Assembly (NCBI RefSeq): GCF_012843705.1
Contig: NZ_JABAFQ010000018.1
Location: 1-36,098 of the forward strand
DNA from: Fusobacterium sp. FSA-380-WT-3A
Lineage (GTDB): Bacteria; Fusobacteriota; Fusobacteriia; Fusobacteriales; Fusobacteriaceae
Reading direction: 5' to 3'
DNA: 36,098 nt
Positions 26,301 to 33,330 of this stretch are shown here, one piece after another. Both the position numbers and the translations under genes were made by a program. The notes below the pieces were generated by a model. That model was not told where the DNA came from. It made no database searches and saw nothing but the letters and a program-made list of their open reading frames with translations. Position 1 is the stretch's first letter; every line of letters starts with the position of its first letter.

Positions 26301-26369
26301 GAGATTTTATAAAAAAAATTGAAAAAAATCTTGATTTTCAATATAAAAGTAAAAAAAATAAAAAATTGT

Positions 26370-26398
26370 TTGACAAATACAAAAACCTATGGTAGAAT
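26370..26398 (+). promoter_or_regulatory. promoter of tRNA-Gln
   Basis: TTGACA (26370-26375), 17 bases, TAGAAT (26393-26398) with a TGG extension, 13 bases before the tRNA. Confidence 0.85.
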
Positions 26399-26410
26399 TA
26401 TCCATGTTGT

Positions 26411-26485
26411 TGGGATGTCGCCAAGCGGTAAGGCAACGGACTTTGACTCCGTTATGCGTTGGTTCGAATCCAGCCATCCCAGCCA
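26411..26485 (+). tRNA. trnQ: tRNA-Gln (anticodon TTG)
   Basis: A complete 75-base cloverleaf with encoded CCA. Acceptor TGGGATG (26411-26417) pairs with CATCCCA (26475-26481), then discriminator G and CCA. The anticodon stem ACGGA / TCCGT encloses the loop CTTTGAC, anticodon TTG, reading CAA and probably CAG. The T arm has the usual GGTTCGAATCC. It has its own strong promoter and terminator, so it is a single-gene unit. Confidence 0.96.
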
Positions 26486-26498
26486 TTTTATAGGAATC

Positions 26499-26526
26499 AA
26501 CTCTCTGAAAAGAGAGTTTTTTTTAT
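26499..26526 (+). terminator. intrinsic terminator of tRNA-Gln
   Basis: Stem AACTCTCT (26499-26506) / AGAGAGTT (26511-26518), GAAA tetraloop, then a run of T. Confidence 0.92.
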
Positions 26527-26548
26527 TTATAAATATTTGTTTTGGTTT

Positions 26549-26577
26549 TTGTAGTAATTAGTAAAAGATGTTATAAT
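26549..26577 (+). promoter_or_regulatory. promoter of the rluD-like gene
   Basis: TTGTAG (26549-26554), 17 bases, TATAAT (26572-26577), followed by the RBS TAGGAGTGGAG. Confidence 0.6.
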
Positions 26578-26609
26578 AAAAATATATAAATTAAAAATAG
26601 GAGTGGAGA

Positions 26610-27554
26610 ATGGAAATAAAAGAAACTCTAACAATACATGCTAATGAAAATGACAAGGGAAAAAGAATAGATAAGTTTTTAAATGAATTGATAGAAGATG
26701 CCACTAGAACATATATCCAAAAAATAATAGATAATGGACTTGTAGAAGTTCAAGGGAAAAAAGTTACTAAAAGTGGAAATAAATTAAAGGGAACAGAAAC
26801 TATAATTGTAAATATCCCAGAAGATGAGGTATTGGACTTAATCCCTGAGGATATTCCATTAAATATAATCTATCAAGATGATGATATTGTAGTAATCAAT
26901 AAAGCTCCAAATATGGTAGTTCATCCAGCCCATGGAAATTATACAGGAACTTTGGTAAATGCTCTTTTATATCATATAAAAGATTTATCAACAATAAATG
27001 GTGTTATAAGACCAGGGATAGTTCATAGACTAGATAAAGATACAAGTGGAATTATTGTTGTGGCCAAAAATGATGAGGCTCATGGAAAACTATCAGAGAT
27101 GTTTAAAGAAAAAACTTTAGAAAAAACTTATGTTTGTATAGCTAAAGGAATTTTTAAAGAGAAAAGTGGAAGAATTGAAACTCTTATTGGTAGAGACCCA
27201 AGAGATAGAAAAAAAATGTCTGTTGTAGAGGAAAGTGGAAAAATAGCTATTTCTAATTATGAAGTTTTAGATGAAAGTAAAAACCACTCTTTAGTAAAAG
27301 TTAGAATAGAAACAGGAAGAACTCACCAAATAAGAGTTCATATGAAATATTTAAATCATCCAATAATGGGGGATAGTACTTATGGAAGTGGAAATGACGG
27401 AGCAAATAGACAGATGTTACACTCCTATAGTTTAAAATTTACTCATCCAACAAAAAATATAGAGATGACAGCTATAGCTCCTTTATTAGATGATTTTAAA
27501 AAAGCAGCTAAAAGTGTTGGACTAGATATTAGTAAAATCGAAAATAATAATTAA
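26610..27554 (+). CDS. rluD: RluD-family 23S rRNA pseudouridine synthase
   Basis: A 314-residue pseudouridine synthase of the RluA/RluD family. An N-terminal S4 domain (about 15-75, KRIDKFLNELIEDATRTYIQKIIDNGLVEV) is followed by the catalytic domain with motif IVHRLDKDTSGIIVVAKN, catalytic D142, and later LIGRDPRDRKKMSV, ETGRTHQIRVHM and HPIMGDSTYG. It modifies uridines of 23S rRNA, by analogy with RluD those of helix 69; RluC-type specificity cannot be excluded. It stands alone between the tRNA terminator and its own terminator. Confidence 0.92.
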   Translation: MEIKETLTIHANENDKGKRIDKFLNELIEDATRTYIQKIIDNGLVEVQGKKVTKSGNKLKGTETIIVNIPEDEVLDLIPEDIPLNIIYQDDDIVVINKAPNMVVHPAHGNYTGTLVNALLYHIKDLSTINGVIRPGIVHRLDKDTSGIIVVAKNDEAHGKLSEMFKEKTLEKTYVCIAKGIFKEKSGRIETLIGRDPRDRKKMSVVEESGKIAISNYEVLDESKNHSLVKVRIETGRTHQIRVHMKYLNHPIMGDSTYGSGNDGANRQMLHSYSLKFTHPTKNIEMTAIAPLLDDFKKAAKSVGLDISKIENNN

Positions 27555-27562
27555 AATAAAAA

Positions 27563-27596
27563 GACTGTTACAAAACTTTTGTAACAGTCCTTTTTA
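27563..27596. terminator. terminator between the rluD-like gene and the TSUP gene
   Basis: 13-bp stem GACTGTTACAAAA (27563-27575) / TTTTGTAACAGTC (27577-27589), with A run on the left and T run on the right, so it can stop both converging transcripts. Confidence 0.88.
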
Positions 27597-27603
27597 TAAT
27601 TTC

Positions 27604-28434
27604 TTATAATATACTTAAGATTAATTCTTTTAAAAATCCTACTACATCTACTCCAAACATAGATTCCAATATCATTTTTACTAAAACAATAGTAGTTACA
27701 ACTAAGAATATTGGTTTGATAAATGAAGTTCCTTTACTAACAGCTACCTTAGCTCCTAAAGTGGCTCCAAAAACCATAATTATTCCTATTGGTATCGAAT
27801 AAAAGAAATTTACCTTTCCTAAATAGATAAATAAAATCATACTGGCTAGATTACTTGTTAAATTTAAAATTTTGGCGTTTCCACTGGCATTAGTAAAATC
27901 TAATTTGAAAATTTTTATTAGTGCAAAAATTATAAATGAACCTGTACCAGGCCCAAAAAACCCATCATAGAATCCCATTATAAAAGCCATTAATTTTCCA
28001 TTACGAATATTTATTTTATTAAGCCCTGTGAAATTATTTTCCTCTCCCATTTTTTTATTTATAAGAGTGTAGATAAGAACTAATAGTAACAACACAATAG
28101 CTATTGGATATAGATATTTAGAATCTATTAAAACAACAGTTCTAACTCCCATAAGAGCTCCAACAAAAGAAAAAGGAATCATTCTTTTAACCATTTCTTT
28201 ATTTACTTTACCAGAAGTAGCAAATTTAAGACTACTAGCCACAGTACCTATACTAGAGGAAACTTTATTAGTTCCCAAAGCAATATGAGCTGGTAACCCA
28301 GAAGCTAAATAAGCTGGAACAGTTATTAATCCTCCACCACCAGCCACGGCGTCAATAAAAGCAGCGATAAAACAAGCCACTCCTAAAAATAGAAAAGTTC
28401 CCAAATCAATATTAGTAAAAAATTGTTCAAACAT
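27604..28434 (-). CDS. TSUP/TauE-SafE family membrane transporter
   Basis: A 276-residue integral membrane protein of the TauE/SafE (TSUP, formerly DUF81) family. It has two half-repeats of hydrophobic helices. The first carries FIAAFIDAVAGGGGLITVPAYLASGLPAHIALGTNKVSSSIGT and the second GFYDGFFGPGTGSFIIFALI with NASGNAKILNLTSNLASM, the expected duplicated motif. Members export or import sulfur-containing anions such as sulfite, sulfoacetate or thiosulfate; the substrate here is unknown. The RBS GGGGTGGAG precedes the ATG. A terminator separates it from the metNIQ operon upstream on the same strand, so co-regulation with methionine is not supported. Confidence 0.88.
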   Translation of the reverse strand: MFEQFFTNIDLGTFLFLGVACFIAAFIDAVAGGGGLITVPAYLASGLPAHIALGTNKVSSSIGTVASSLKFATSGKVNKEMVKRMIPFSFVGALMGVRTVVLIDSKYLYPIAIVLLLLVLIYTLINKKMGEENNFTGLNKINIRNGKLMAFIMGFYDGFFGPGTGSFIIFALIKIFKLDFTNASGNAKILNLTSNLASMILFIYLGKVNFFYSIPIGIIMVFGATLGAKVAVSKGTSFIKPIFLVVTTIVLVKMILESMFGVDVVGFLKELILSIL

Positions 28435-28510
28435 ATCTCCACCCCTAAAAAATAATTATGATATTCTTTAAAATTATTATATTATTTTTTTTAATGATAG
28501 TCTATATTTT

Positions 28511-28540
28511 TGTTAATAAAAAGACCCCTAAGGGTCTTTA
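28511..28540 (-). terminator. intrinsic terminator of metNIQ
   Basis: On the minus strand AAAGACCC (28539-28532) / GGGTCTTT (28527-28520), loop of 4, followed by TTATTAAC after the stem's closing T run. It lies about 70 bases after the metQ stop codon. Confidence 0.85.
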
Positions 28541-28609
28541 ATTTTTTGTAACATAAAGAATGTATGGTCAAACTTAAAAAATAAAGTTTTTTCTAGCTAT
28601 TAGAGATAA

Positions 28610-29398
28610 CTAGAAAGCTTTAACAACTGAACCATTATATTTTTCCTCTATAAAATCAGCTACTTTTTCTGATTGTAGAGCTTTTACAAGAGATTTTATT
28701 TCAGGTTTATCTAAATCTTTTGTTCTTACAGCTATAATATTAGCATATGGAGACTCTTTACCTTCTATTACCAAAGCATCTTTAGTAGGATTTAATCCAC
28801 CTTCCATAGCGAAGTTTCCATTTATTACAGCGAAATCTATATCAGTTAAAACACGAGGTAATTGAGCAGCTTCTAAAGGTTTAAATTTTAATTTCTTAGG
28901 ATTTTTAGCTATATCAAACTCTGTTGAATAAAGATTTGTAGGGTCTTTTAAAGTTATAATTCCATTGTTGTGAAGAAGTATTAAAGCTCTTCCACCATTA
29001 GATGGGTCATTAGGTATAGCCACAGTTGCCCCTTTTTTAATATCATCAAGTGAAGAGTATTTTTTAGAGAATAGCCCTAATGGTTCTACATGGACATTTC
29101 CAGCATTAGCTAAATCTAATTTTCTTTCTTCAGCAAATTTTTCTAAATAAGGATAATGTTGGAAGAAGTTAGCGTCTAACTCCCCATCATTTAAAGCTAG
29201 GTTAGGAGTTACATAGTCAGTAAACTCTACTATTTTAAGTTCGATTCCCTCTTTTGCTAGTTCAGGTTTAACAACTTCTAATATTTCAGCATGAGGTACA
29301 GGAGTTGCTCCTACTTTTAAAGTAGCCCCAAAAGAAGTAGCTCCAAGAGCTAATGAAAGTAATCCAGTTAAAGCAAGTAGTCTAAAGTTTTTTTTCAT
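28610..29398 (-). CDS. metQ: Methionine ABC transporter substrate-binding protein MetQ (NlpA family)
   Basis: A 262-residue NlpA/MetQ binding protein: VGATPVPHAEILEVVKPELA at the start of the mature part, then LNDGELDANFFQHYPYLEKF, NAGNVHVEPLGLFSKKY, VAIPNDPSNGGRALILL and VINGNFAMEGGL. The signal peptide ends in ATSFGATLKV and has no lipobox cysteine, so unlike most MetQ proteins it should be cleaved by signal peptidase I and be soluble in the periplasm. The frame has an ATG at 29407, but that lies against the RBS AAGGAG; ATG 29398 has proper spacing. Third gene of metN-metI-metQ. Confidence 0.94.
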   Translation of the reverse strand: MKKNFRLLALTGLLSLALGATSFGATLKVGATPVPHAEILEVVKPELAKEGIELKIVEFTDYVTPNLALNDGELDANFFQHYPYLEKFAEERKLDLANAGNVHVEPLGLFSKKYSSLDDIKKGATVAIPNDPSNGGRALILLHNNGIITLKDPTNLYSTEFDIAKNPKKLKFKPLEAAQLPRVLTDIDFAVINGNFAMEGGLNPTKDALVIEGKESPYANIIAVRTKDLDKPEIKSLVKALQSEKVADFIEEKYNGSVVKAF

Positions 29399-29435
29399 AA
29401 ACATCATCTCCTTAAAATTTTTATATAATTAAATA

Positions 29436-30083
29436 TTATCTATTTTTTTTAATTCTATATACTAGATAGTTTCCAAAAGATTGAATAAGTTGAACTAAAA
29501 TTATAATAACTATTACAGAGTAAATCATAATATCAGTTTTAAATCTTTGGTATCCAAATCTTATAGCTAAATCTCCAAGTCCTCCAGCTCCTATTGTACC
29601 AGCCATAGCTGAATATCCAATAAGATTTATAACTGTAACAGTAAGACCATGGATTAGATGAGGTAAAGTTTCAGGAATCATAACTTTAAATATTATAGTG
29701 AAGTTACTTGCTCCCATACTAGAACTTGCCTCAATAAGCCCTTTGTCAATTTCACTTAAAGCTCCCTCAACCATTCTAGCCACAAAAGGAGCTGCTGATA
29801 TTGAAAGAGGTACTATAGCAGCTGTTACCCCTATAGTTGTACCAACTATTATTCTTGAAAGTGGAAATACACAAATCATAAGAATAATAAATGGGAAAGA
29901 CCTTAAAGTATTGATACAAATTTCTAAAAATCTATTTAAAGTTGGTTTTTCTAAAATACTTCCTTGTCTAGTTACTACTAAAAGAATACCGATTGGAAAT
30001 CCTATTGCCATTGAAAATATAGTTGAGAAGAATACCATGTATAAAGTCTCTAAAGTTGAAGTAAGAATCATATTAAATACCAT
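29436..30083 (-). CDS. metI: Methionine ABC transporter permease MetI
   Basis: A 215-residue permease with five or six membrane segments and the ABC-permease EAA-type loop [52 protein letters not shown] and [14 protein letters not shown]-like segments fit MetI. It starts with ATG at 30083 inside the end of metN (11-base overlap in another frame) after GGAGGTGATA, so translation is coupled to metN. Confidence 0.94.
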   Translation of the reverse strand: MVFNMILTSTLETLYMVFFSTIFSMAIGFPIGILLVVTRQGSILEKPTLNRFLEICINTLRSFPFIILMICVFPLSRIIVGTTIGVTAAIVPLSISAAPFVARMVEGALSEIDKGLIEASSSMGASNFTIIFKVMIPETLPHLIHGLTVTVINLIGYSAMAGTIGAGGLGDLAIRFGYQRFKTDIMIYSVIVIIILVQLIQSFGNYLVYRIKKNR

Positions 30084-31080
30084 CGTATATCACCTCCACA
30101 AAAACTCCCTCTTCTTTGAACCAATTTATAGCATCTTTTTGTTCATCTAAATGTCCAGAAAGTTCTATAAATAAGTGCCCTACTTGCATAGTAGAAAGAT
30201 TTTCAATAGAACCTCCAATTATACTAAAGTCTATATCAAATTTCTTAATAGCTTTTGAAAGTATAGGTTCTTCAGCTATAGAACCAAGGAATTTAAGTTT
30301 AATGATACTTTTTCCCTCTCTCTTAACCAATTCAACAGTAGTTTGGTTATCGTTAGGAAGATTAGAAATTAACTCTTTTGTTATATCAGCTTGAGGAGCA
30401 GAGAAAATATGGTGTACTCCACCAGTTTCCACAATTTCTCCATTGGCCATAACAGCGACTTTATTACAAATATCTCTTATAACTTCCATTTGGTGAGTTA
30501 TCATAACTACAGTAAGTCCAAGTTTCTTTTGAATATTTTTTATAAGTTCAAGAATAGATTTTGTAGTTTTAGGGTCTAAGGCTGAAGTTGCCTCATCTGA
30601 AAGTAATATTTCAGGGTTGTTTGCCAAGGCTCTAGCTATGGCTACCCTTTGTTTTTGTCCCCCACTTAATTGGCTAGGATAAGAATTTTTCTTTTCAGAA
30701 AGTTCTACAAGCTCTAAAAGTTCATCTACTCTTTTATCTATATCTTTTTTATTCCAATTAGCTATTTCAAGAGCAAAAGCTATATTTTCTCCTACTGTTC
30801 TTGAAGATAAAAGGTTGAAATGTTGGAATATCATTCCAATTTTCTTTCTTTTTTCAAGTAATTCTTGTTTTCCAAGAGAAACTATATTCACTCCATCTAT
30901 TATTATCTCTCCACTAGTAGGCTCTTCAAGTCTGTTTAAGAGCCTAATAAGAGATGATTTTCCAGCTCCACTAAGTCCAATTATTCCGAAAATATCTCCT
31001 TTACTAATATGTAAATTGACATTTTTTACAGCATGAAGACCATTAGGATATATTTTGTTAGCATTCTTAATATAAATCAT
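30073..31080 (-). CDS. metN: Methionine ABC transporter ATP-binding protein MetN
   Basis: A 335-residue ATPase. Walker A GLSGAGKS (35-42), Q-loop IFQHFNLL, signature LSGGQKQR (138-145), Walker [14 protein letters not shown] and the switch His in VMITHQM are all present. The C-terminal 75 residues (about 260-335, [18 protein letters not shown]) form the NIL domain, the ACT-like methionine sensor that stops transport when internal methionine is high. It is the first gene of the operon and sits behind an S-box riboswitch, so it is regulated both transcriptionally by SAM and post-translationally by methionine. Confidence 0.96.
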   Translation of the reverse strand: MIYIKNANKIYPNGLHAVKNVNLHISKGDIFGIIGLSGAGKSSLIRLLNRLEEPTSGEIIIDGVNIVSLGKQELLEKRKKIGMIFQHFNLLSSRTVGENIAFALEIANWNKKDIDKRVDELLELVELSEKKNSYPSQLSGGQKQRVAIARALANNPEILLSDEATSALDPKTTKSILELIKNIQKKLGLTVVMITHQMEVIRDICNKVAVMANGEIVETGGVHHIFSAPQADITKELISNLPNDNQTTVELVKREGKSIIKLKFLGSIAEEPILSKAIKKFDIDFSIIGGSIENLSTMQVGHLFIELSGHLDEQKDAINWFKEEGVFVEVIYDGI

Positions 31081-31120
31081 TTAACATCCCTCTTTTCTTT
31101 GATTGTGTAAAATAAAATTG

Positions 31121-31162
31121 TAAAAAAAAACTCTAAATTATCTACATCAAGATAACTTAGAG
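31121..31162 (-). terminator. intrinsic terminator in the metN leader (riboswitch expression platform)
   Basis: On the minus strand CTCTAAGTTATCT (31162-31150) / AGATAATTTAGAG (31143-31131), 13 pairs with one G:T, loop TGATGT, followed by nine T. It overlaps the 3' end of the SAM-I aptamer. Confidence 0.82.
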
Positions 31163-31270
31163 GATATTGCGATTGTTTATTGGTCATCGCCATCTATCTG
31201 GAATTAGCACCACACCAAAATAGTAGGTTGCTGAAACATCACAGGGCCAGTCCCTCAGTTTCTCTTGATG
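31145..31270 (-). promoter_or_regulatory. S-box (SAM-I) riboswitch controlling metNIQ
   Basis: On the minus strand the aptamer core is clear: CATCAAGAGAAACTGAGGGA, then CTGGCCC, GATGTTTCAGCAACC (P2 GAAAC/GTTTC and the conserved GCAACC) and GGTGCTAATTCC, with a P4 hairpin GCGAT/ATCGC. P1 can be drawn as CATCAAGA (31270-31263) with TCTTGATG (31152-31145). S-box RNAs bind S-adenosylmethionine and usually cause early termination of methionine genes. The location in the metN leader, upstream of a terminator, agrees. Confidence 0.93.
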
Positions 31271-31291
31271 GATTATTTATTTGTTTGTGCT

Positions 31292-31320
31292 ATGATATAA
31301 TAAAAAAAGATATTTGTCAA
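31292..31320 (-). promoter_or_regulatory. promoter of the S-box-metNIQ transcript
   Basis: On the minus strand TTGACA (31320-31315), 17 bases, TATCAT (31297-31292), about 20 bases before the aptamer. Confidence 0.8.
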
Positions 31321-31348
31321 TAGAAAAATAAAAAAATCTAAAAAAAAC

Positions 31349-31376
31349 TTGAAAAATCATGAAAATAATGTATGAT
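31349..31376 (+). promoter_or_regulatory. promoter of the dCMP deaminase gene
   Basis: TTGAAA (31349-31354), 16 bases, TATGAT (31371-31376); an alternative -10 is GATAAT at 31374. Confidence 0.45.
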
Positions 31377-31420
31377 AATCTTAAAGAGAACAAATTTCAA
31401 GTTATTATTGGAGGTAAACT

Positions 31421-31903
31421 TTGAAAAGAGAAGATTATATAAGTTGGGATGAATATTTTATGGGAGTTGCTTTACTTTCAGGTAAGAGAAGCAAAGACCC
31501 AGGAACTCAAGTAGGAGCTTGTATTGTTACTGAGGATAAAAAAATAGTTGGTGTAGGATATAATGGACTTCCTTTAGGTTGTAATGATGATGAACTTCCT
31601 TGGGATAGAGAGGGGGATTTTTTAGAAACAAAATATCCTTATGTTTGTCATGCTGAATTAAACGCCATACTTAACAGTACAAAGAGTTTAAAAGGTTGTA
31701 CTTTATATGTAGCTCTTTTCCCATGTAATGAGTGTGCCAAAGCTATAATTCAAAGTGGGATAAAAGAGATAGTGTTTTTATCAGAAAAATATAGTGGGAC
31801 CCCTACAGATATAGCCTCAAAAAAAATGCTTGATATGTCAGGGGTAAAATATAGAAAACTAAAAACAAATAGAAAAACTATAGTTCTAAATTTTGATGAA
31901 TAA
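31421..31903 (+). CDS. Deoxycytidylate (dCMP) deaminase
   Basis: A 160-residue zinc-dependent dCMP deaminase, making dUMP for thymidylate synthesis. The zinc site is CHAELNAIL (H77, catalytic E79) and PCNECAKAIIQSG (C102, C105). KDPGTQVGACIV, VGYNGLPLGCNDDELPW and WDREGDFLETKYPYVCHAE are typical of the ComEB/dCMP deaminase family, and length is normal. The start codon is TTG, supported by GGAGG seven bases upstream and by homology from that point. The next gene follows after 22 bases, so the two are probably co-transcribed. Confidence 0.94.
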   Translation: MKREDYISWDEYFMGVALLSGKRSKDPGTQVGACIVTEDKKIVGVGYNGLPLGCNDDELPWDREGDFLETKYPYVCHAELNAILNSTKSLKGCTLYVALFPCNECAKAIIQSGIKEIVFLSEKYSGTPTDIASKKMLDMSGVKYRKLKTNRKTIVLNFDE

Positions 31904-31925
31904 AAATAAAAGGGAGAAATACATA

Positions 31926-32285
31926 ATGAGAAAACTTACAATAAAATGTCCAAACTGTAAAAAAAAGATGAGAATAATTAATAAACCAGCAAAGTTTAAA
32001 TGTCCTTCTTGTGGACATATATATAAAGCTACTAGATTTTCTTTAATAGGAAATAATATTACAAGCTTTTTTATTGGGTTTGTTGACACTGTTAGAGATG
32101 CTAAAAATAATATTGTTTACAGATATAATTCAGCTAAGGCTACATACAGATATATGAGTCAACTTAAGAAAAATATGAAAAATGACCCTAATTGGTCAAA
32201 TTATAGAAATCAACAAAGAGAAGAAAAACAAATGAGAGATGCCAATAAAAAATCTTTTAAAGATTTCTTTAAAAGAAAAAAATAA
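31926..32285 (+). CDS. Small zinc-ribbon protein, function unknown
   Basis: A 119-residue protein. The N-terminus is a zinc ribbon with two CxxC pairs, CPNC (C8, C11) and CPSC (C26, C29). It is followed by a short hydrophobic segment ITSFFIGFVDTV (about 44-55) that could sit on or in the membrane, and a basic, charged C-terminal tail with YNSAKATYRYMSQLKKNMK. I do not recognise a family with known function. The frame opens at 31893 inside the preceding gene, but AGGGAG precedes the ATG at 31926. It is probably in one operon with dCMP deaminase. No terminator follows; the tandem repeats begin immediately. Confidence 0.75.
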   Translation: MRKLTIKCPNCKKKMRIINKPAKFKCPSCGHIYKATRFSLIGNNITSFFIGFVDTVRDAKNNIVYRYNSAKATYRYMSQLKKNMKNDPNWSNYRNQQREEKQMRDANKKSFKDFFKRKK

Positions 32286-32288
32286 AAC

Positions 32289-32935
32289 CAAAAAATATTC
32301 CTTTTAGGTATAAAAATTATTATATGATAAAATAGAAATTTTTATAAAAATATTAAGTTAATAAAGAAAATTTAAAATCTATGGTTATTTAAGAAAAAGA
32401 AAGCCTCAAAAAATTCCTTTTAGGTATAAAAATTATTATATGATAAAATAGAAATTTTTATAAAAATGTTAAGTTAATAAAGAAAATTAAAATCTATGGT
32501 TATTTAAGAAAAAGAAAGCCCCAAAAAATTCCTTTTAGGTATAAAAATTATTATATGATAAAATAGAAATTTTTATAAAAATATTAAGTTAATAAAAAAA
32601 TTTAAAATTTATGGTTATTTAAGAAAAAGAAAGCCTCAAAAAATTCCTTTTAGGTATAAAAATTATTATATGATAAAATAGAAATTTTTATAAAAATATT
32701 AAGTTAATAAAAAAATTTAAAATTTATGGTTATTTAAGAAAAAGAAAGCCCCAAAAAATTCCTTTTAGGTATAAAAATTATTATATGATAAAATAGAAAT
32801 TTTTATAAAAATATTAAGTTAATAAAAAAATTAAAATCTATGGTTATTAAGAAAAAGAAAGCCTCAAAAAATTCCTTTTAGGTATAAAAATTATTATATG
32901 TTATAATAAAAAATTTATTATAAAAATATATTTAA
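32289..32935 (+). repeat. six tandem ~115-bp repeats
   Basis: The marker CCTTTTAGGT begins at 32300, 32416, 32531, 32646, 32761 and 32874, giving periods of 116, 115, 115, 115 and 113 bases. The first five copies are nearly identical; the sixth diverges after about 30 bases. Each unit contains the inverted repeat TATAAAAATT / AATTTTTATA and ends in AAGAAAAAGAAAGCC, followed alternately by TC and CC, which suggests expansion by dimers. No ORF runs through the units, and there are no unique spacers. Copy number is likely to vary between strains. Confidence 0.93.
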
Positions 32936-32977
32936 TAAAATAATATTTAAAAAGTCATTTGTTTATATAATAATTTC

Positions 32978-33005
32978 TTGACTTTTAGAAAAAAACTGAT
33001 ATAAT
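32978..33005 (+). promoter_or_regulatory. promoter of the putP leader
   Basis: TTGACT (32978-32983), 16 bases, TATAAT (33000-33005) with a TGA extension, about 30 bases before the leader-peptide start. Confidence 0.8.
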
Positions 33006-33038
33006 ATTTCCATAAAATTAAAATGAAAGGAGATAAAC

Positions 33039-33098
33039 ATGAAAAGATTTTTAATAGCTGATGTTAACCCCACAGTACCTAGAGTGGATTTGCATTAA
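33039..33098 (+). CDS. 19-residue putative leader peptide upstream of putP
   Basis: MKRFLIADVNPTVPRVDLH, encoded after a near-perfect RBS AAAGGAGA (33026-33033, spacing 5) and a strong promoter. Proline codons are CCC (33069-33071, codon 11) and CCT (33078-33080, codon 14). The last four codons form the left arm of the first leader hairpin, and the TAA is directly after that arm, the geometry of a translational attenuator. The gene controlled would be the proline symporter downstream. Expression of the peptide is inferred from signals only. Confidence 0.6.
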   Translation: MKRFLIADVNPTVPRVDLH

Positions 33099-33226
33099 TG
33101 ATTTAGTTATCATAGATGCAAATCCTTATTGTGCTGAGGTTTGCATCTATGGCTATTGAAAACAAATGTTTATTTCATTATTATAAAGCCATTTAGATGT
33201 ATTTCTAAATGGCTTTTTGTTTTTTA
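33086..33226 (+). promoter_or_regulatory. structured putP leader, candidate attenuator
   Basis: Four pairing options are visible. 1:2 is GGATTTGCAT (33086-33095) with ATGCAAATCC (33116-33125), extended by an inner ATGAT/ATCAT. 2:3 is CATAGATGCAAATCC (33111-33125) with GGTTTGCATCTATG (33138-33151), one bulged T. 3:4 is TCTATGGCT (33146-33154) with AGCCATTTAGA (33187-33197), a two-base bulge. 4:5 is the terminator. Neighbouring pairings exclude one another. The design predicts read-through when 1:2 forms and termination when 2:3 forms. Confidence 0.6.
33185..33226 (+). terminator. intrinsic terminator in the putP leader
   Basis: Perfect 13-bp stem AAAGCCATTTAGA (33185-33197) / TCTAAATGGCTTT (33204-33216), loop of 6, followed by TTTTTGTTTTTT. 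It would stop transcription about 100 bases before putP. Confidence 0.88.
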
Positions 33227-33247
33227 AGAAAAAGAGGTGAAAAATAG

Positions 33248-33304
33248 ATGTTAAAAGTCCCGAGAATAAAAGGAATAGTAAATATAGATACCCTGAGTAA
33301 ATAA
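33248..33304 (+). CDS. possible 18-residue ORF between the leader terminator and putP
   Basis: MLKVPRIKGIVNIDTLSK, with GAGGTG (33234-33239) eight bases before the ATG. One Pro codon (CCG). It ends 27 bases before the putP start and could couple translation to putP, but a chance ORF of this size is quite possible. Confidence 0.25.
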   Translation: MLKVPRIKGIVNIDTLSK

Positions 33305-33330
33305 AATTTTTAAAATATATGGAGGATAAT

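Noticed and set aside
26215-26392. T-box or riboswitch upstream of hom-lysC
   Set aside because: No T-box motif, S-box or lysine-riboswitch core could be found in this short AT-rich gap.
26319-26561. 80-codon plus-strand ORF
   Set aside because: It runs through the tRNA-Gln gene, its promoter and its terminator and has no RBS; a chance ORF.
29698-30150. 150-codon plus-strand ORF opposite metI
   Set aside because: Antisense shadow of metI and the end of metN; no protein family features and no RBS.
31893-31925. Upstream start for the zinc-ribbon protein
   Set aside because: Lies inside the dCMP deaminase gene; AGGGAG supports ATG 31926.
32289-32935. CRISPR array
   Set aside because: Units are ~115 bp and nearly identical along their whole length, with no short repeat separated by unique spacers and no cas genes.
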